Numbered from the stretch's first letter, positions 1 through 8,618 are shown. The stretch: DNA of 64,000 bases from Pedobacter sp. SYP-B3415 (GCF_004138205.1 NZ_RXNQ01000003.1:103649-167648); one strand, 5' to 3'. The notes: generated by a model from the sequence alone, not told the origin. A program made the numbers and translations.

Positions 1-2
1 TA

Positions 3-305
3 AGCGACGCCTTTTACGAAGAGTTAACCGCCCTTCAGAAACAGTTTATTCAAATTGACAGCATGCGAATCGACTTTTTTTACGGCAGTACGGTCAGTAT
101 GTTCAGAAATTTTCTTGAAACACATGAAGTTACGCACATCCTCGACCCTTCAGACTGCCGGTTAAGCATGCTGAATAAATCAAGCATTGATCCGGGACCA
201 CTCATGGCTCGCTGCGGGTTGCCCTTATTAACCCTGGTTGAGATGCCGGCTGCGAACACAGAAACGCATGATATCAAAAAAACCGAATTAGCTGAAGCTA
301 TTTAA
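3..305 (+). CDS. C-terminal fragment of an unrecognised protein (5' end outside window)
   Basis: The frame is open from the window edge to a TAA at 303-305, so the true start lies upstream; an internal ATG at 63 is a less likely start because the codons before it (SDAFYEEL..QKQFIQIDS) also look coding. The visible 100 residues contain a motif-like stretch (FFYGSTVSMFRNFLE, then LNKSSIDPGPLMARCGLPLL). I do not recognise a domain; a universal-stress-like fold is only a guess. It ends 11 bp before the bestrophin gene and may be co-transcribed with it. Confidence 0.6.
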   Translation, partial: SDAFYEELTALQKQFIQIDSMRIDFFYGSTVSMFRNFLETHEVTHILDPSDCRLSMLNKSSIDPGPLMARCGLPLLTLVEMPAANTETHDIKKTELAEAI

Positions 306-316
306 ACCGAACTACC

Positions 317-1246
317 ATGTTACTCAGAGAAAACATACCCGTCAAATATATCTTTGGCAAGATCCGCACCGAGATCATCATGGTTTCGGTGTATGCGATC
401 CTGATTGCCATCGTTTATAATAATTTCCATTTTACAAGAATCTCGATACCAATTGCGGTACCGACAATTCTTGGCACCGTTATCTCATTATTGCTCGCGT
501 TCAAATCCAACCAGGCGTACGACCGCTGGTGGGAGGCACGCACGCTGTGGGGTGCTATTGTAAACGACTCGAGAACGCTGACCCGGCAGTTGCTTACCTT
601 CATCGATACGCAGGGAAACGACGAGCAAAAACGCCTGTTCTGTCAGCGGATGGCCAAACGCCAGATTGCATGGTGTTACGCGCTTAGCCGGCACCTTCGT
701 GGTGAAGATGCATTGCAGGGACTTGGCAGACATGTACGCCAGGAAGATATTGATCATTGCAAACAATACCGAAATGTTCCTGTTGCTTTGCTCGAATTAC
801 AGGGTGCAGATCTGCGCAACGCCTACAAACTGGGCTGGATAAACGAATTTCAGCAGGTAGAAATTGACCGGACACTGACCCGTTTTTCAAACCAAATGGG
901 CGGTTGTGAACGCATTAAGAATACCGTGTTCCCGGTAACCTACAGCATTTATATCCATTTCTCCCTGATCCTGTTTATTACGCTGCTTCCGTTCGGACTC
1001 ATCGAATTCTTCGGACTGGCAGAAATACCGGTTGTGATCGCAATAGGCTGCAGTTTTTTCCTGATCGAAAAAATGGCCATTCATCTTCAGGATCCTTTTG
1101 AGAATAAGCCAACCGACACACCGACAACGACGATCTCTCAGACCATTGAGAGAGACATCCGCCAGATGCTGAAAGAAAACCAAATGGATGCCCCGCCGCA
1201 GGCGATCGGTGTCCAGAAACAATCGAAGGTCTTTTACATCATGTAA
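317..1246 (+). CDS. Bestrophin family membrane channel (UPF0187)
   Basis: Predicted inner-membrane anion/cation channel of the bacterial bestrophin family (PF01062, YneE-like). At 309 aa it has the usual length. Visible hallmarks are two hydrophobic segments near residues 20-65, the conserved FKSNQAYDRWWEAR motif just after them, two further hydrophobic segments in the C-terminal half (PVTYSIYIHFSLILFITLLP and the EIPVVIAIGCSFF region), and a conserved HLQDPFE motif near residue 256. The start at 317 follows the upstream stop by 11 bp. Family members form pentameric channels; the ion carried cannot be told from sequence. Confidence 0.9.
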   Translation: MLLRENIPVKYIFGKIRTEIIMVSVYAILIAIVYNNFHFTRISIPIAVPTILGTVISLLLAFKSNQAYDRWWEARTLWGAIVNDSRTLTRQLLTFIDTQGNDEQKRLFCQRMAKRQIAWCYALSRHLRGEDALQGLGRHVRQEDIDHCKQYRNVPVALLELQGADLRNAYKLGWINEFQQVEIDRTLTRFSNQMGGCERIKNTVFPVTYSIYIHFSLILFITLLPFGLIEFFGLAEIPVVIAIGCSFFLIEKMAIHLQDPFENKPTDTPTTTISQTIERDIRQMLKENQMDAPPQAIGVQKQSKVFYIM

Positions 1247-1271
1247 AAAAAGACCAGCGAAACACCTTACT

Positions 1272-1325
1272 TCCCGGTGCCCGCCTGCGATACTTCCTCG
1301 TTCCAGTTCGCAGCAGGTGCCGGGA
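1272..1325. terminator. Imperfect long hairpin between convergent genes
   Basis: Arms TCCCGGTGCCCGCCTGCGA (from 1272) and TCGCAGCAGGTGCCGGGA (to about 1325) pair imperfectly across a 17-nt loop, between the convergent bestrophin and hydrolase genes. There is no strong T-tract, so its role as a shared terminator is inferred from position. Confidence 0.35.
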
Positions 1326-1329
1326 TTTC

Positions 1330-2652
1330 TTATTTAGGCTGTTTTATCCAGGCCGCAAGGTCAATGATTAGACCGGCGTCTACATTTGCGAGTGTCTGGT
1401 ATTGAGCCACCGTACCTTTTGATGGCTGGCTGCTCAATAAATGATTCAATGTTGGATACAGCTTAAGTGTTACGTTTTTCTTTTTCCCAAGCGCCGATTC
1501 CCATAGTTTGTAATCGGTGTCAGAAACCTGGAAGTCATTTCCACCCTGAAGAATAAATATCCGCTGCTTCGCATTTTTTGCGGCCGCAACCTGATCAAAA
1601 CTATTTAAATCAGCCCAGTACGATGCAGGCAGACCAAGAATTGAGGAATCAGGCTTCATGGTGCCAACTTTTGTGATCCGGCTGTGTTCAACTTCACCAA
1701 GCGCTTTCTGCAAACGCTCTTTTCCTTCTGCAGTCGTATCGTTTGAAAGCGAATAAGCATACCTGTTTTGATCGGCAATAACATCTGTCAGTTTTCTGGC
1801 GGGTGCCGCTGCCAGGATCAGGCCTTTGAGATCAGGAACGATCGTACCGATGCGCGGCGCGAGCATACCGCCAAGGCTGTGACCAAGCAGATAAACCTGT
1901 TTCGGATCAGCACCTGCTACCGTCTTCGCCATGTTAATGGCAGCTACAGCATCATCGATAACTTCTTCTTTAACGGTAAAGGCGCCCCCAAATTCGTTCT
2001 GGTATATCAGTGTGCGCTTTACATAACGAATACTGCCTATGCCTTTGCTGGCCAGACCTGCAGCCAGGTCTTTAAAGGGTTTGTTCGGACCAACGGTCTC
2101 ATCCATATCGCCGGGACCACTGCCATGTACCATGACAACTATCGGAAAACGGCTAACATTTTTAGGCGTGGTAATCACCGCAGCCAGCTGATGCCCGGGC
2201 GTTTGCACGTAAACCTGTTGCTCTTTATAGCTGGCGGTATCGGCATACGCCGGAAGCCTGTATGCAGCCGATGCAGATTTCGGTTGCAGGAAAAGTCCTA
2301 CGATTTTGTTTGTTTTATTGAACACAACCATAAAGTTCTGCTCGCCGCGTTCAAACTTTCCGTTCACCGTTACAACGAAATACTCATTCTGAACCCGGCT
2401 TTGGATTGCGTCGGCAGACTGGGCCTTGCCAATATCGGCAACCATCCGTGTCCAAAGCTCCTGAAGATTGGCTTCTGTAATTTTGGTTTGAACGCTTTCA
2501 TCAAAAAATGCATGGGCTTCTTTGTACTTTTCCTCTCGCATGCGATCAAAAAACTCATTGGCGCTGTTAAACAGCGCAATAACGCTTTGCGCAGAAGACA
2601 CGGTTGTCAGGCTTGCAAAGACAAGCATCAGCAGAAAAAACTTCTTCATCAA
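1330..2652 (-). CDS. Secreted alpha/beta hydrolase with N-terminal DUF3887 domain
   Basis: A 440-aa exported hydrolase. Residues 1-21 form a signal peptide (hydrophobic core LLMLVFASL, then SSAQ). Residues about 25-125 match the DUF3887 pattern (FFDRMREEKYKEAHAFFDE, then a strand-rich section). Residues 150-440 are an alpha/beta hydrolase fold: HGSGPGDMDE oxyanion region near 176, nucleophile elbow GHSLGG with Ser259, and a likely catalytic His in LNHLL near residue 417. The two-domain layout is common in Bacteroidota and Firmicutes. The substrate (ester or peptide) cannot be assigned. The gene converges on the bestrophin gene and appears monocistronic. Confidence 0.88.
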   Translation of the reverse strand: MMKKFFLLMLVFASLTTVSSAQSVIALFNSANEFFDRMREEKYKEAHAFFDESVQTKITEANLQELWTRMVADIGKAQSADAIQSRVQNEYFVVTVNGKFERGEQNFMVVFNKTNKIVGLFLQPKSASAAYRLPAYADTASYKEQQVYVQTPGHQLAAVITTPKNVSRFPIVVMVHGSGPGDMDETVGPNKPFKDLAAGLASKGIGSIRYVKRTLIYQNEFGGAFTVKEEVIDDAVAAINMAKTVAGADPKQVYLLGHSLGGMLAPRIGTIVPDLKGLILAAAPARKLTDVIADQNRYAYSLSNDTTAEGKERLQKALGEVEHSRITKVGTMKPDSSILGLPASYWADLNSFDQVAAAKNAKQRIFILQGGNDFQVSDTDYKLWESALGKKKNVTLKLYPTLNHLLSSQPSKGTVAQYQTLANVDAGLIIDLAAWIKQPK

Positions 2653-2847
2653 AAATCAGGTTGTTTGAATGCTAAAGTTAACAGGAATTTATTGAAAATT
2701 AAAGACTTCGAAACCCGGTGTGCAGATCACCAACGATGGACAATCGTCATTACTTTGTAAAACACATAAAATCAAAACTTTTTTCTATACCATCTAAAAC
2801 AAACCGGTCTCCGGCGGTGTCTTTACGGTATAACTTCCAGATATTTT

Positions 2848-3051
2848 ATGCAAAGCATCCTACTTACGAACATCGAAGAGAAAGAAATCGCAGCCATTCA
2901 GCTTCCTGTACTTGATTTGTTAACCGACCGCCGGGCAGACAGCCTTCCTGGTCTGACAGAACGCAAGCAGATTCAGAGTAGCGTGAATCTTTCAAACGAC
3001 CGCCCAAACAACACGCTGAGGGCCATTTTAAGAAAAACTAACTTATTATAA
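2848..3051 (+). CDS. Small hypothetical protein (67 aa)
   Basis: A 67-aa open frame begins at ATG 2848 and ends four bases before a strong intrinsic terminator, which is the main argument that it is real. It has no signal peptide, membrane segment or recognised motif; it is rich in Leu, Asn, Arg and Thr. An overlapping frame starting at 2718 looks like noise. It could equally be a non-coding transcript ending at the same terminator. Confidence 0.35.
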   Translation: MQSILLTNIEEKEIAAIQLPVLDLLTDRRADSLPGLTERKQIQSSVNLSNDRPNNTLRAILRKTNLL

Positions 3052-3055
3052 AAAG

Positions 3056-3084
3056 AACCGCCGCTAAAACGGCGGTTTTTTTTT
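3056..3084 (+). terminator. Intrinsic terminator
   Basis: Perfect 8-bp stem AACCGCCG/CGGCGGTT (3056-3063, 3070-3077) with a 6-nt loop, followed by at least seven T. It separates the upstream short ORF from the zinc locus. Confidence 0.85.
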
Positions 3085-3130
3085 GCCTGTCCTGCCTCCT
3101 CCCACACCTTACCACGTTGGAAAAATAATC

Positions 3131-3176
3131 AGCAACAAAATTGCATTTAACAAATTTTAGATGCAATTTTGTTGCA
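3131..3176. promoter_or_regulatory. Double palindromic operator, probable Zur/Fur-family site
   Basis: Two copies of the dyad TGCAA-N5-TTGCA: AGCAACAAAATTGCA at 3131-3145 (one mismatch) and TGCAATTTTGTTGCA at 3162-3176 (perfect). Together they make a larger 15+15 bp perfect inverted repeat (3132-3146 and 3161-3175). The centres are 31 bp apart, about three helical turns, so two dimers could sit on one face. The site ends three bases before the ATG at 3180. It heads an operon of predicted zinc-handling proteins, so a Zur-type repressor is the natural candidate; the regulator's identity is inferred. Confidence 0.65.
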
Positions 3177-3179
3177 CAA

Positions 3180-3530
3180 ATGAATCGCGGTCCGAAAAAT
3201 ATCAGAAATACCAGCCAGCGCACACTTGCCGTGTTGTTGCTTCTGATTTTTGTCCTGCTGACCGGGATTCGCGGATTGCACTACCATGATTCCGTCCACA
3301 AACCAGCTGCCAGCGAGCTGAGCTATGCAGTTGCCGACAGCTGCGACGTTTGTGATTTTCTTGGTCACCACAACTTTAAAGATTTTGATCTACCGCCTGC
3401 ATTGCTGATGCCCGAAGTGCCCGCGCTTCCATCAGGCGTACCCGCAGGTAGTTATATCGGGATTTATAAGTTTACACTTCAGGGCTTTTCAAATAAAGGT
3501 CCGCCCTGCCCCCTTTCCTTCTCCGCTTAA
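3180..3530 (+). CDS. Small exported/membrane-anchored protein with CxxC and HH, first gene of the zinc locus
   Basis: Taking ATG 3180 gives a 116-aa protein: a basic N-terminus, one hydrophobic segment (about residues 16-34), then LHYHDSVH and a CDVCDFLGHH cluster near residues 57-66 that could bind a metal ion, and a Pro/Gly-rich tail. A longer reading from TTG 3141 runs through the palindromic operator and is rejected. It lies 49 bp upstream of the TonB-dependent receptor in the same direction, so it is probably in the same transcript. Short proteins of this kind often precede metal-linked receptors in Bacteroidota; no named family is claimed. Confidence 0.65.
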   Translation: MNRGPKNIRNTSQRTLAVLLLLIFVLLTGIRGLHYHDSVHKPAASELSYAVADSCDVCDFLGHHNFKDFDLPPALLMPEVPALPSGVPAGSYIGIYKFTLQGFSNKGPPCPLSFSA

Positions 3531-3579
3531 CTAGGTTGCCGGCCGGATAATCTGCTGGCTGTATTTTTCTCTTTTTTTC

Positions 3580-5973
3580 ATGAAGTATTTTGTATTGCTG
3601 CTGTTGTGGCTGCTGCCTGCGTATGGTTTTGCGCAGCAGCTCCATATAGACGGACACGTTTTTGACGAAGACCAGGTTCCACTCGCCGGGGCAGATGTTT
3701 CCTTTGGCGACCAGCGGGTGCGCACTGATGCCGCAGGTAACTTTTTTCTGCCGCTGTCTGGCCCGGGCCGTTTCGAACTGACCTTTTCGAAGGCAGGATT
3801 CAGAACGCAGCGCCGCAGTGTCGCTGTCGGGCAGACTTCTGTACAGGTACGGGTTAGATTGCTGGCGTTGAACCGGCAGCTTAAAGATGTAAAAATACTC
3901 GGCACCCGCGATGCCCAGTTTCGTGAGCAACCCATGAACCTGCGCAGTGTCGACGCTGGCTTCATTACCCGCAACCTCGGCGGCAGCCTGATGAAAACGC
4001 TCGAAAGGTTGCCAGGGGTAAAAACAATCGGTATCGGTTCAGGGCAATCAAAACCACTTATTCGCGGCCTGGGTTTCAACCGTGTTGTTGTTGTAGAAAA
4101 AGGCGTCAAACATGAAGGCCAGCAATGGGGAGCAGATCATGGCCTCGAGATAGATCAGTTTGCGGCGGGCAGAGTCGACATTGTAAAGGGGGCCGCCTCC
4201 TTTTTGTATGGTTCTGATGCGATTGGCGGTGTTGTCCGCATTGAACCACCTGCTGCTCCGACGGTAAACGGCGTAAGCGGAGAGGTAACCGGGATAGCGA
4301 AAGGCAATAACAACCTGATCGGCGGCTCTGTACAAACCGCTGTTAAAGGCGACAAATGGTTTGCTGATGGCCGCTTTAGTTACCAGGATTACGGTGACTA
4401 CAAAGTGCCTGCTTCTCAGGTTAACGTCTACAACTATCCTGTCGATCTATACCGCAACCGCCTTCGCAACACAGCCGGCGAAGAACGCGGGCTGCACCTG
4501 AATGCAGGTTATATGGACAGCACCTTCCGTTCAACTTTTTTTATCAGCAATGTCTGGAGCAAAAGCGGATTTTTTGCGAATGCCCACGGCCTCGAACCGC
4601 GCCGGGTCGACGCCACGCTGCACGATGCACGGTCAGGCGATATTCTGATGCCATCGCAACAGGTAAACCATTTTAAAATCTTAAACAGGTCCAGCTGGCA
4701 AACGGGCAAACAGTTATTTGAAGCCGAACTTGGTTTCCAGCGCAATTTCAGACAGGAACACAGTATGTACGTTAATCATGGTTACATGCCGCCCGCCTAT
4801 CCTGCCGATATGACCATTTCTCCGGCTCTTGAGCGGCAGTTTGACAAGTATGTGTACTCTTTTAATCTGCGCAATACACTCGCCTTTGAACACCATAGCC
4901 TGACGGTCGGCCTGAATACCGAAAATCAGCGCAACAGCATCAGCGGATGGAGTTTCCTGGTACCGGCTTTTCGTCAGTTCAGTGCCGGTCTGTTTGCGGT
5001 CGATAACTACAGGCTTAGCAGTAAACTGCTGCTGCAGACTGCTATCCGTTATGATCATGTGAACTTCAGAAGTTTCGCTTACCGGGATTGGTTCAGCACG
5101 CCGCTCGCCGCCGGCGGACAGGAGAACCTGACACGCGCCGAAGCGTTCGGACGTAATTTCAGCAGCCTGACCTGGTCTGCGGGACTAAATTACAGTCCGA
5201 TGCCATTTTTCGCCCGATTCAACATCGGCAAAAGCTTCCGGGTGCCTATTGCAAAAGAGCTTGCGGCAAACGGCGTCAACTACCATTATTTTAGCTATGA
5301 ACGCGGTAATCCGGAACTCGCACCCGAACAGTCTTACCAGGCGGATGCCGGAATAGGCTGGAAAGACGATGCCTGGGACATTACACTCAGTCCTTACCTG
5401 AACTATTTTTCAAATTACATCTATTTAAACCCGACACCGTTTCACGACTATGACTACGGTGCCGGCAACCAGATCTTTGCTTACACACAAAGCCGCGTGT
5501 TGCGTTATGGCCTGGAACTGGAACTGAGCAGGAAACTGGGAGGCGGCCGCAGCGTTGAATTGCTGGGTGAGTACCTTTACGCCCGCCAGCTCTCAGGCGA
5601 TAAGAAAGGCTTCACGCTCCCCTTTTCGCCGCCGCCATCGGTTCTGTTCTCTGCAACACAGGCATTCCGCTCCGGTCGCTGGCTTCAAAATGCCTTCGTT
5701 TCGGCCGACTACCGGCTCACGGCAGCACAAAACAACATCGTCCCGCCTGAACGGAAGACGCCTTCATCCGGCGTAGCCGATTTACGCGCGGGTGCTACGC
5801 TGCTTGCGGGAAGACAGCCTGTAAATCTCAATCTCCAGATCCGGAATCTTCTGAACACGAAATACTTCGTTCATACGAGTTTCTACAGACTCATTGACTT
5901 GCCTGAGATGGGCCGCGACATCGTGCTCAGTATCAGCATGCCTTTCGGACATCATCAGAAAAAAAACAACTAA
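3580..5973 (+). CDS. TonB-dependent receptor, predicted zinc transporter
   Basis: A 797-aa outer-membrane receptor. The signal peptide occupies residues 1-18 (ends FAQQ); a carboxypeptidase-regulatory-like beta domain follows (about 20-100, GHVFDEDQVPLAGADVSFGD), then the plug (about 110-230, including RLPGVKTIGIGSGQSKPLIRG and LYGSDAIGGVVRI), then a 22-strand-type barrel ending in an aromatic-rich C-terminus. It is smaller than SusC proteins and has no SusD partner, as for metal or siderophore receptors. Zinc is inferred from the operator and from the three downstream His-rich or DUF4625 lipoproteins; copper or a metallophore remain possible. The stop is 1 bp from the next start. Confidence 0.85.
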   Translation: MKYFVLLLLWLLPAYGFAQQLHIDGHVFDEDQVPLAGADVSFGDQRVRTDAAGNFFLPLSGPGRFELTFSKAGFRTQRRSVAVGQTSVQVRVRLLALNRQLKDVKILGTRDAQFREQPMNLRSVDAGFITRNLGGSLMKTLERLPGVKTIGIGSGQSKPLIRGLGFNRVVVVEKGVKHEGQQWGADHGLEIDQFAAGRVDIVKGAASFLYGSDAIGGVVRIEPPAAPTVNGVSGEVTGIAKGNNNLIGGSVQTAVKGDKWFADGRFSYQDYGDYKVPASQVNVYNYPVDLYRNRLRNTAGEERGLHLNAGYMDSTFRSTFFISNVWSKSGFFANAHGLEPRRVDATLHDARSGDILMPSQQVNHFKILNRSSWQTGKQLFEAELGFQRNFRQEHSMYVNHGYMPPAYPADMTISPALERQFDKYVYSFNLRNTLAFEHHSLTVGLNTENQRNSISGWSFLVPAFRQFSAGLFAVDNYRLSSKLLLQTAIRYDHVNFRSFAYRDWFSTPLAAGGQENLTRAEAFGRNFSSLTWSAGLNYSPMPFFARFNIGKSFRVPIAKELAANGVNYHYFSYERGNPELAPEQSYQADAGIGWKDDAWDITLSPYLNYFSNYIYLNPTPFHDYDYGAGNQIFAYTQSRVLRYGLELELSRKLGGGRSVELLGEYLYARQLSGDKKGFTLPFSPPPSVLFSATQAFRSGRWLQNAFVSADYRLTAAQNNIVPPERKTPSSGVADLRAGATLLAGRQPVNLNLQIRNLLNTKYFVHTSFYRLIDLPEMGRDIVLSISMPFGHHQKKNN

Positions 5974-5974
5974 C

Positions 5975-6817
5975 ATGAAATATAATCAGCTAATCGTATT
6001 GTTTTGTGCGCTCATTTTTCTTGGCGCCTGCAAAAAGCAGCCAGGTACAGACGCTGCGAAGCCGGAAGTGACCGGATTGGAAATAGGCAGCGGCAACGAG
6101 CGCAAAGCCTATATAGGCAAAGACTTTCATTTTGAAGCGCAGGTTACCGCGGCGGTCAGGATCGCGGCTACGGGCATTTCCATCGCCCAAAAAAGTGGCG
6201 TACAATACAGTGCACCGTGGAAAATGGATCTTGACTGGGCTGAATTCAGGGGTGTAAAAAATACAACGATACACAAGCATTTCAGCATTCCCACCACCGC
6301 GCCCGCAGGCCGCTATGACTTCACCTTTTTCGTTCGCGATGAGAACGGCACTGAAACCAGGATGACTGAAGAACTGTCGATCCTGAACCCTGCCGACCAG
6401 GAGGTACAGCCGGAAATTATGGTAGTTCAGGGTCCGGCCTCAAGCCAAACGTTTCAGAAAGACGAACCGATTGCACTCAATGTGAATATAACAGGAACGC
6501 AGGATGACGGACAGTTTTATGCCGTGTTAATCAGTCAGGCCTCAAATCATTACCCAGAGCTGATCAGCCAGGTAGATGCCGGCAAGGCAATCGTTGTTGC
6601 CGATGCTTTACATACCAATCTGGCAAAAGGCAGCCCTTTTTCAGTATCTGCAAGTCTTGCTGTCGGGGCAGCGGCCGATAACAAAAAACCATCAGGCACA
6701 CCGGTTAACGGTTCGCGTAACTGGCAGTCGGGTAACTATACCCTGGTACTGCTGTATACAAACTCAACGCATGGCATTCACGCATATAAAAGCATTCCCA
6801 TTCGCATACAACTCTGA
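5975..6817 (+). CDS. DUF4625 lipoprotein (280 aa)
   Basis: The start at 5975 (one base after the receptor's stop) gives a lipoprotein signal peptide with lipobox LGAC, Cys near residue 18; the longer frame from 5894 overlaps the receptor and is rejected. Residues about 30-140 match DUF4625 (PEVTGLEIG, WAEFRGVKNTTIHKHFSIP, AGRYDFTFFVRDENG), an immunoglobulin-like beta domain. A second beta-rich half follows (about 145-280). Its place between the receptor and another DUF4625 lipoprotein suggests a surface or periplasmic accessory in metal capture. The exact function is unknown. Confidence 0.8.
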   Translation: MKYNQLIVLFCALIFLGACKKQPGTDAAKPEVTGLEIGSGNERKAYIGKDFHFEAQVTAAVRIAATGISIAQKSGVQYSAPWKMDLDWAEFRGVKNTTIHKHFSIPTTAPAGRYDFTFFVRDENGTETRMTEELSILNPADQEVQPEIMVVQGPASSQTFQKDEPIALNVNITGTQDDGQFYAVLISQASNHYPELISQVDAGKAIVVADALHTNLAKGSPFSVSASLAVGAAADNKKPSGTPVNGSRNWQSGNYTLVLLYTNSTHGIHAYKSIPIRIQL

Positions 6818-6825
6818 CATATATC

Positions 6826-7296
6826 ATGAAAAAAACAACTAAACTCCTGATCCCGCTGGCCTGTCTGATCCTGGCCGGATGCAGTAAAGATGAAACACCG
6901 GTAGACACGACATATCCCGTGATCGACCTGGCTTACCAGGGAGCGTCACCGCAGCAATGCGGCACCTTTACCCGTGGCCAGAAGATCAGTTTCAAAGCAC
7001 GTTTCTCTGACAACGTAGCACTTGGCTCTTACAGCATAGATGTTCATCATAATTTCGACCACCACAGTCATAGCACCGAAGTGAACGATTGTGCGCTTGA
7101 ACCTAAAAAAACTGCCGTTAAACCCTACCTGTTGATTAGAAATTTCCCTATTGAAGGGAGCCCTGCAAGTTATGAAGCTGTCACTGAATTTGACATTCCT
7201 GCTGATGCAGATCCGGGCGATTACCATTTTCTGGTACGCCTTACCGACCGTGAAGGCTGGCAGACGCTAAAGGGAATCAGTATAAAAATTAAGTAA
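6826..7296 (+). CDS. His-rich DUF4625 lipoprotein (156 aa)
   Basis: Signal peptide with lipobox LAGC (Cys19), then one DUF4625 domain: YPVIDLAYQ at the start, RGQKISFKARFSDNVALGSYSID in the middle and DPGDYHFLVRLTDREGW at the end. The central loop VHHNFDHHSHSTE (about residues 68-80) has five His and is a plausible metal-binding site. It starts 8 bp after the previous gene. DUF4625 proteins commonly sit next to TonB-dependent receptors; the His loop supports zinc, which remains an inference. Confidence 0.82.
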   Translation: MKKTTKLLIPLACLILAGCSKDETPVDTTYPVIDLAYQGASPQQCGTFTRGQKISFKARFSDNVALGSYSIDVHHNFDHHSHSTEVNDCALEPKKTAVKPYLLIRNFPIEGSPASYEAVTEFDIPADADPGDYHFLVRLTDREGWQTLKGISIKIK

Positions 7297-7314
7297 AAAA
7301 TAAAAACCCAAATC

Positions 7315-8559
7315 ATGTTTAACAAACACAACCTAAAGAAAATTGCGCTTTTCGCGCTGCTGGCCGGCAGTTTCGCTGCCTGTAAAAAAGATCCGGCTGA
7401 TCCCGATGATCATGACCATGATGACCATGGTAAAGAATTTAAGTATGTACGGGTGCTTGTGAGCGACGAAAGCAGTGCCAAACTTACCCAGATTGATCCG
7501 TTTGCAGCCGCCATTACCAGTTATGACGGCAAATTCCCGCTGGCAAATCTCTATGCTACGGCTTCCGGTCGTTATGCTGCTGTTCTCTATGGTGCCAACA
7601 ACCTGGTTGAGGTATTTGACACGGGCCTTCAATCGCATGAGGACCATGTTGACGTGGCCAACAATCCGAAGTGGGCAGCCATTACAGCATCAGGCATTAA
7701 ACCCACCCATTTTAAAAGTGACGGTGCAGAGTCGCTGATTTTTAATGATGGCGACGGTACACTAAGTGTAGGCAATGAAGCAGATTTTAATACTGCCGGT
7801 GCCAGGTTTACAACTGTTAACGCCGGCTTATTGCCGCATCATGGTGCGATGGCACAATTCGGGAACGGAACCTATGCGGTCACCGTAGCCGCAGCCCAGG
7901 GCGCTTCGCCTACACGCGTAAAGGTGATCAATAAAACCGGTGCGCAGGTTCATGCTTCAACGCTCGAAACAGGGGCGATTCACGGTAACGCCACCGACGG
8001 CTCAAATGCGGTTTTTGGTGCGTTCACAAACTCGGCGAACACAGCCGGAGGAGCACTTGTCGTAAGACAAACCGGCGAACAGCGCATGATCCCTAATCCT
8101 GATGGCTTTGGCGCATTCAGATTGGGAACCATCCTGTACGCAAAATCAGCTAAGAAGTTTATCGGTTACGCTGCAACCAAGGGCGCTTACATGATTGATC
8201 TTGTTAACAACAGGATGACAACGATATACAGCGGTACCGATGCGATTCAGTGCAAAACGGACTATGCAGGCAAAAACCTGTTTGTACTTTCGCTTGACGG
8301 CAAACTTCGCATTTATGACCTCAGCAGCGGCGCGCTGAAAAAAGAAGGTCAGGCCATTGGTGCCACTCCGGCAGCAGACACCTACAAACCTGTGCTTGAG
8401 GCAACAGCAAGATATGCATACGTTGCAGTTCCTTCGGCCGGTGAAGTGCATCAGATCGACCTGGAAAACTTCAGCAATGTAATAAAACACAAGGTGAGTG
8501 CACGCCCGGTTCGCCTGGCCGTGCTTGGTTTCGAGAACAGCGAATCTCACGACCACTAG
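7315..8559 (+). CDS. AztD-like zinc-metallochaperone lipoprotein (414 aa)
   Basis: A lipoprotein (AAC lipobox, Cys23) followed directly by an Asp/His cluster DDHDHDDH (residues 31-38) and a repetitive beta-propeller-like body (VRVLVSDESSAKLTQIDPF, VVRQTGEQRMIPN, LFVLSLDGKLRIYDLSSG) ending in SHDH. The layout of an acidic/His-rich leader plus a beta-propeller matches the periplasmic zinc chaperone AztD, which in Proteobacteria loads the ABC binding protein AztC. No AztA/B/C genes are visible here; the partner is a TonB-dependent receptor instead. It is the last gene of the zinc operon, before a strong terminator. Family assignment is by pattern recognition. Confidence 0.75.
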   Translation: MFNKHNLKKIALFALLAGSFAACKKDPADPDDHDHDDHGKEFKYVRVLVSDESSAKLTQIDPFAAAITSYDGKFPLANLYATASGRYAAVLYGANNLVEVFDTGLQSHEDHVDVANNPKWAAITASGIKPTHFKSDGAESLIFNDGDGTLSVGNEADFNTAGARFTTVNAGLLPHHGAMAQFGNGTYAVTVAAAQGASPTRVKVINKTGAQVHASTLETGAIHGNATDGSNAVFGAFTNSANTAGGALVVRQTGEQRMIPNPDGFGAFRLGTILYAKSAKKFIGYAATKGAYMIDLVNNRMTTIYSGTDAIQCKTDYAGKNLFVLSLDGKLRIYDLSSGALKKEGQAIGATPAADTYKPVLEATARYAYVAVPSAGEVHQIDLENFSNVIKHKVSARPVRLAVLGFENSESHDH

Positions 8560-8587
8560 TTTTTTACCAATCCTTTCTTTAATTGTT

Positions 8588-8618
8588 CCCCGGCAGCTTC
8601 GTACTGCCGGGGTTTTTT
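8588..8618 (+). terminator. Intrinsic terminator of the zinc operon
   Basis: Perfect 9-bp stem CCCCGGCAG/CTGCCGGGG (8588-8596, 8604-8612), 7-nt loop, then TTTTTT. Confidence 0.9.

Noticed and set aside
1768..2760. 330-codon open frame on the plus strand opposite the alpha/beta hydrolase gene
   Set aside because: It is fully antisense to a gene with a signal peptide, GHSLGG motif and domain match; its own translation is rich in Cys/Arg/His and has no domain pattern.
3141..3179. Earlier TTG start for the first zinc-operon gene
   Set aside because: It would translate through the double palindrome; ATG 3180 directly after it gives a better N-terminus.
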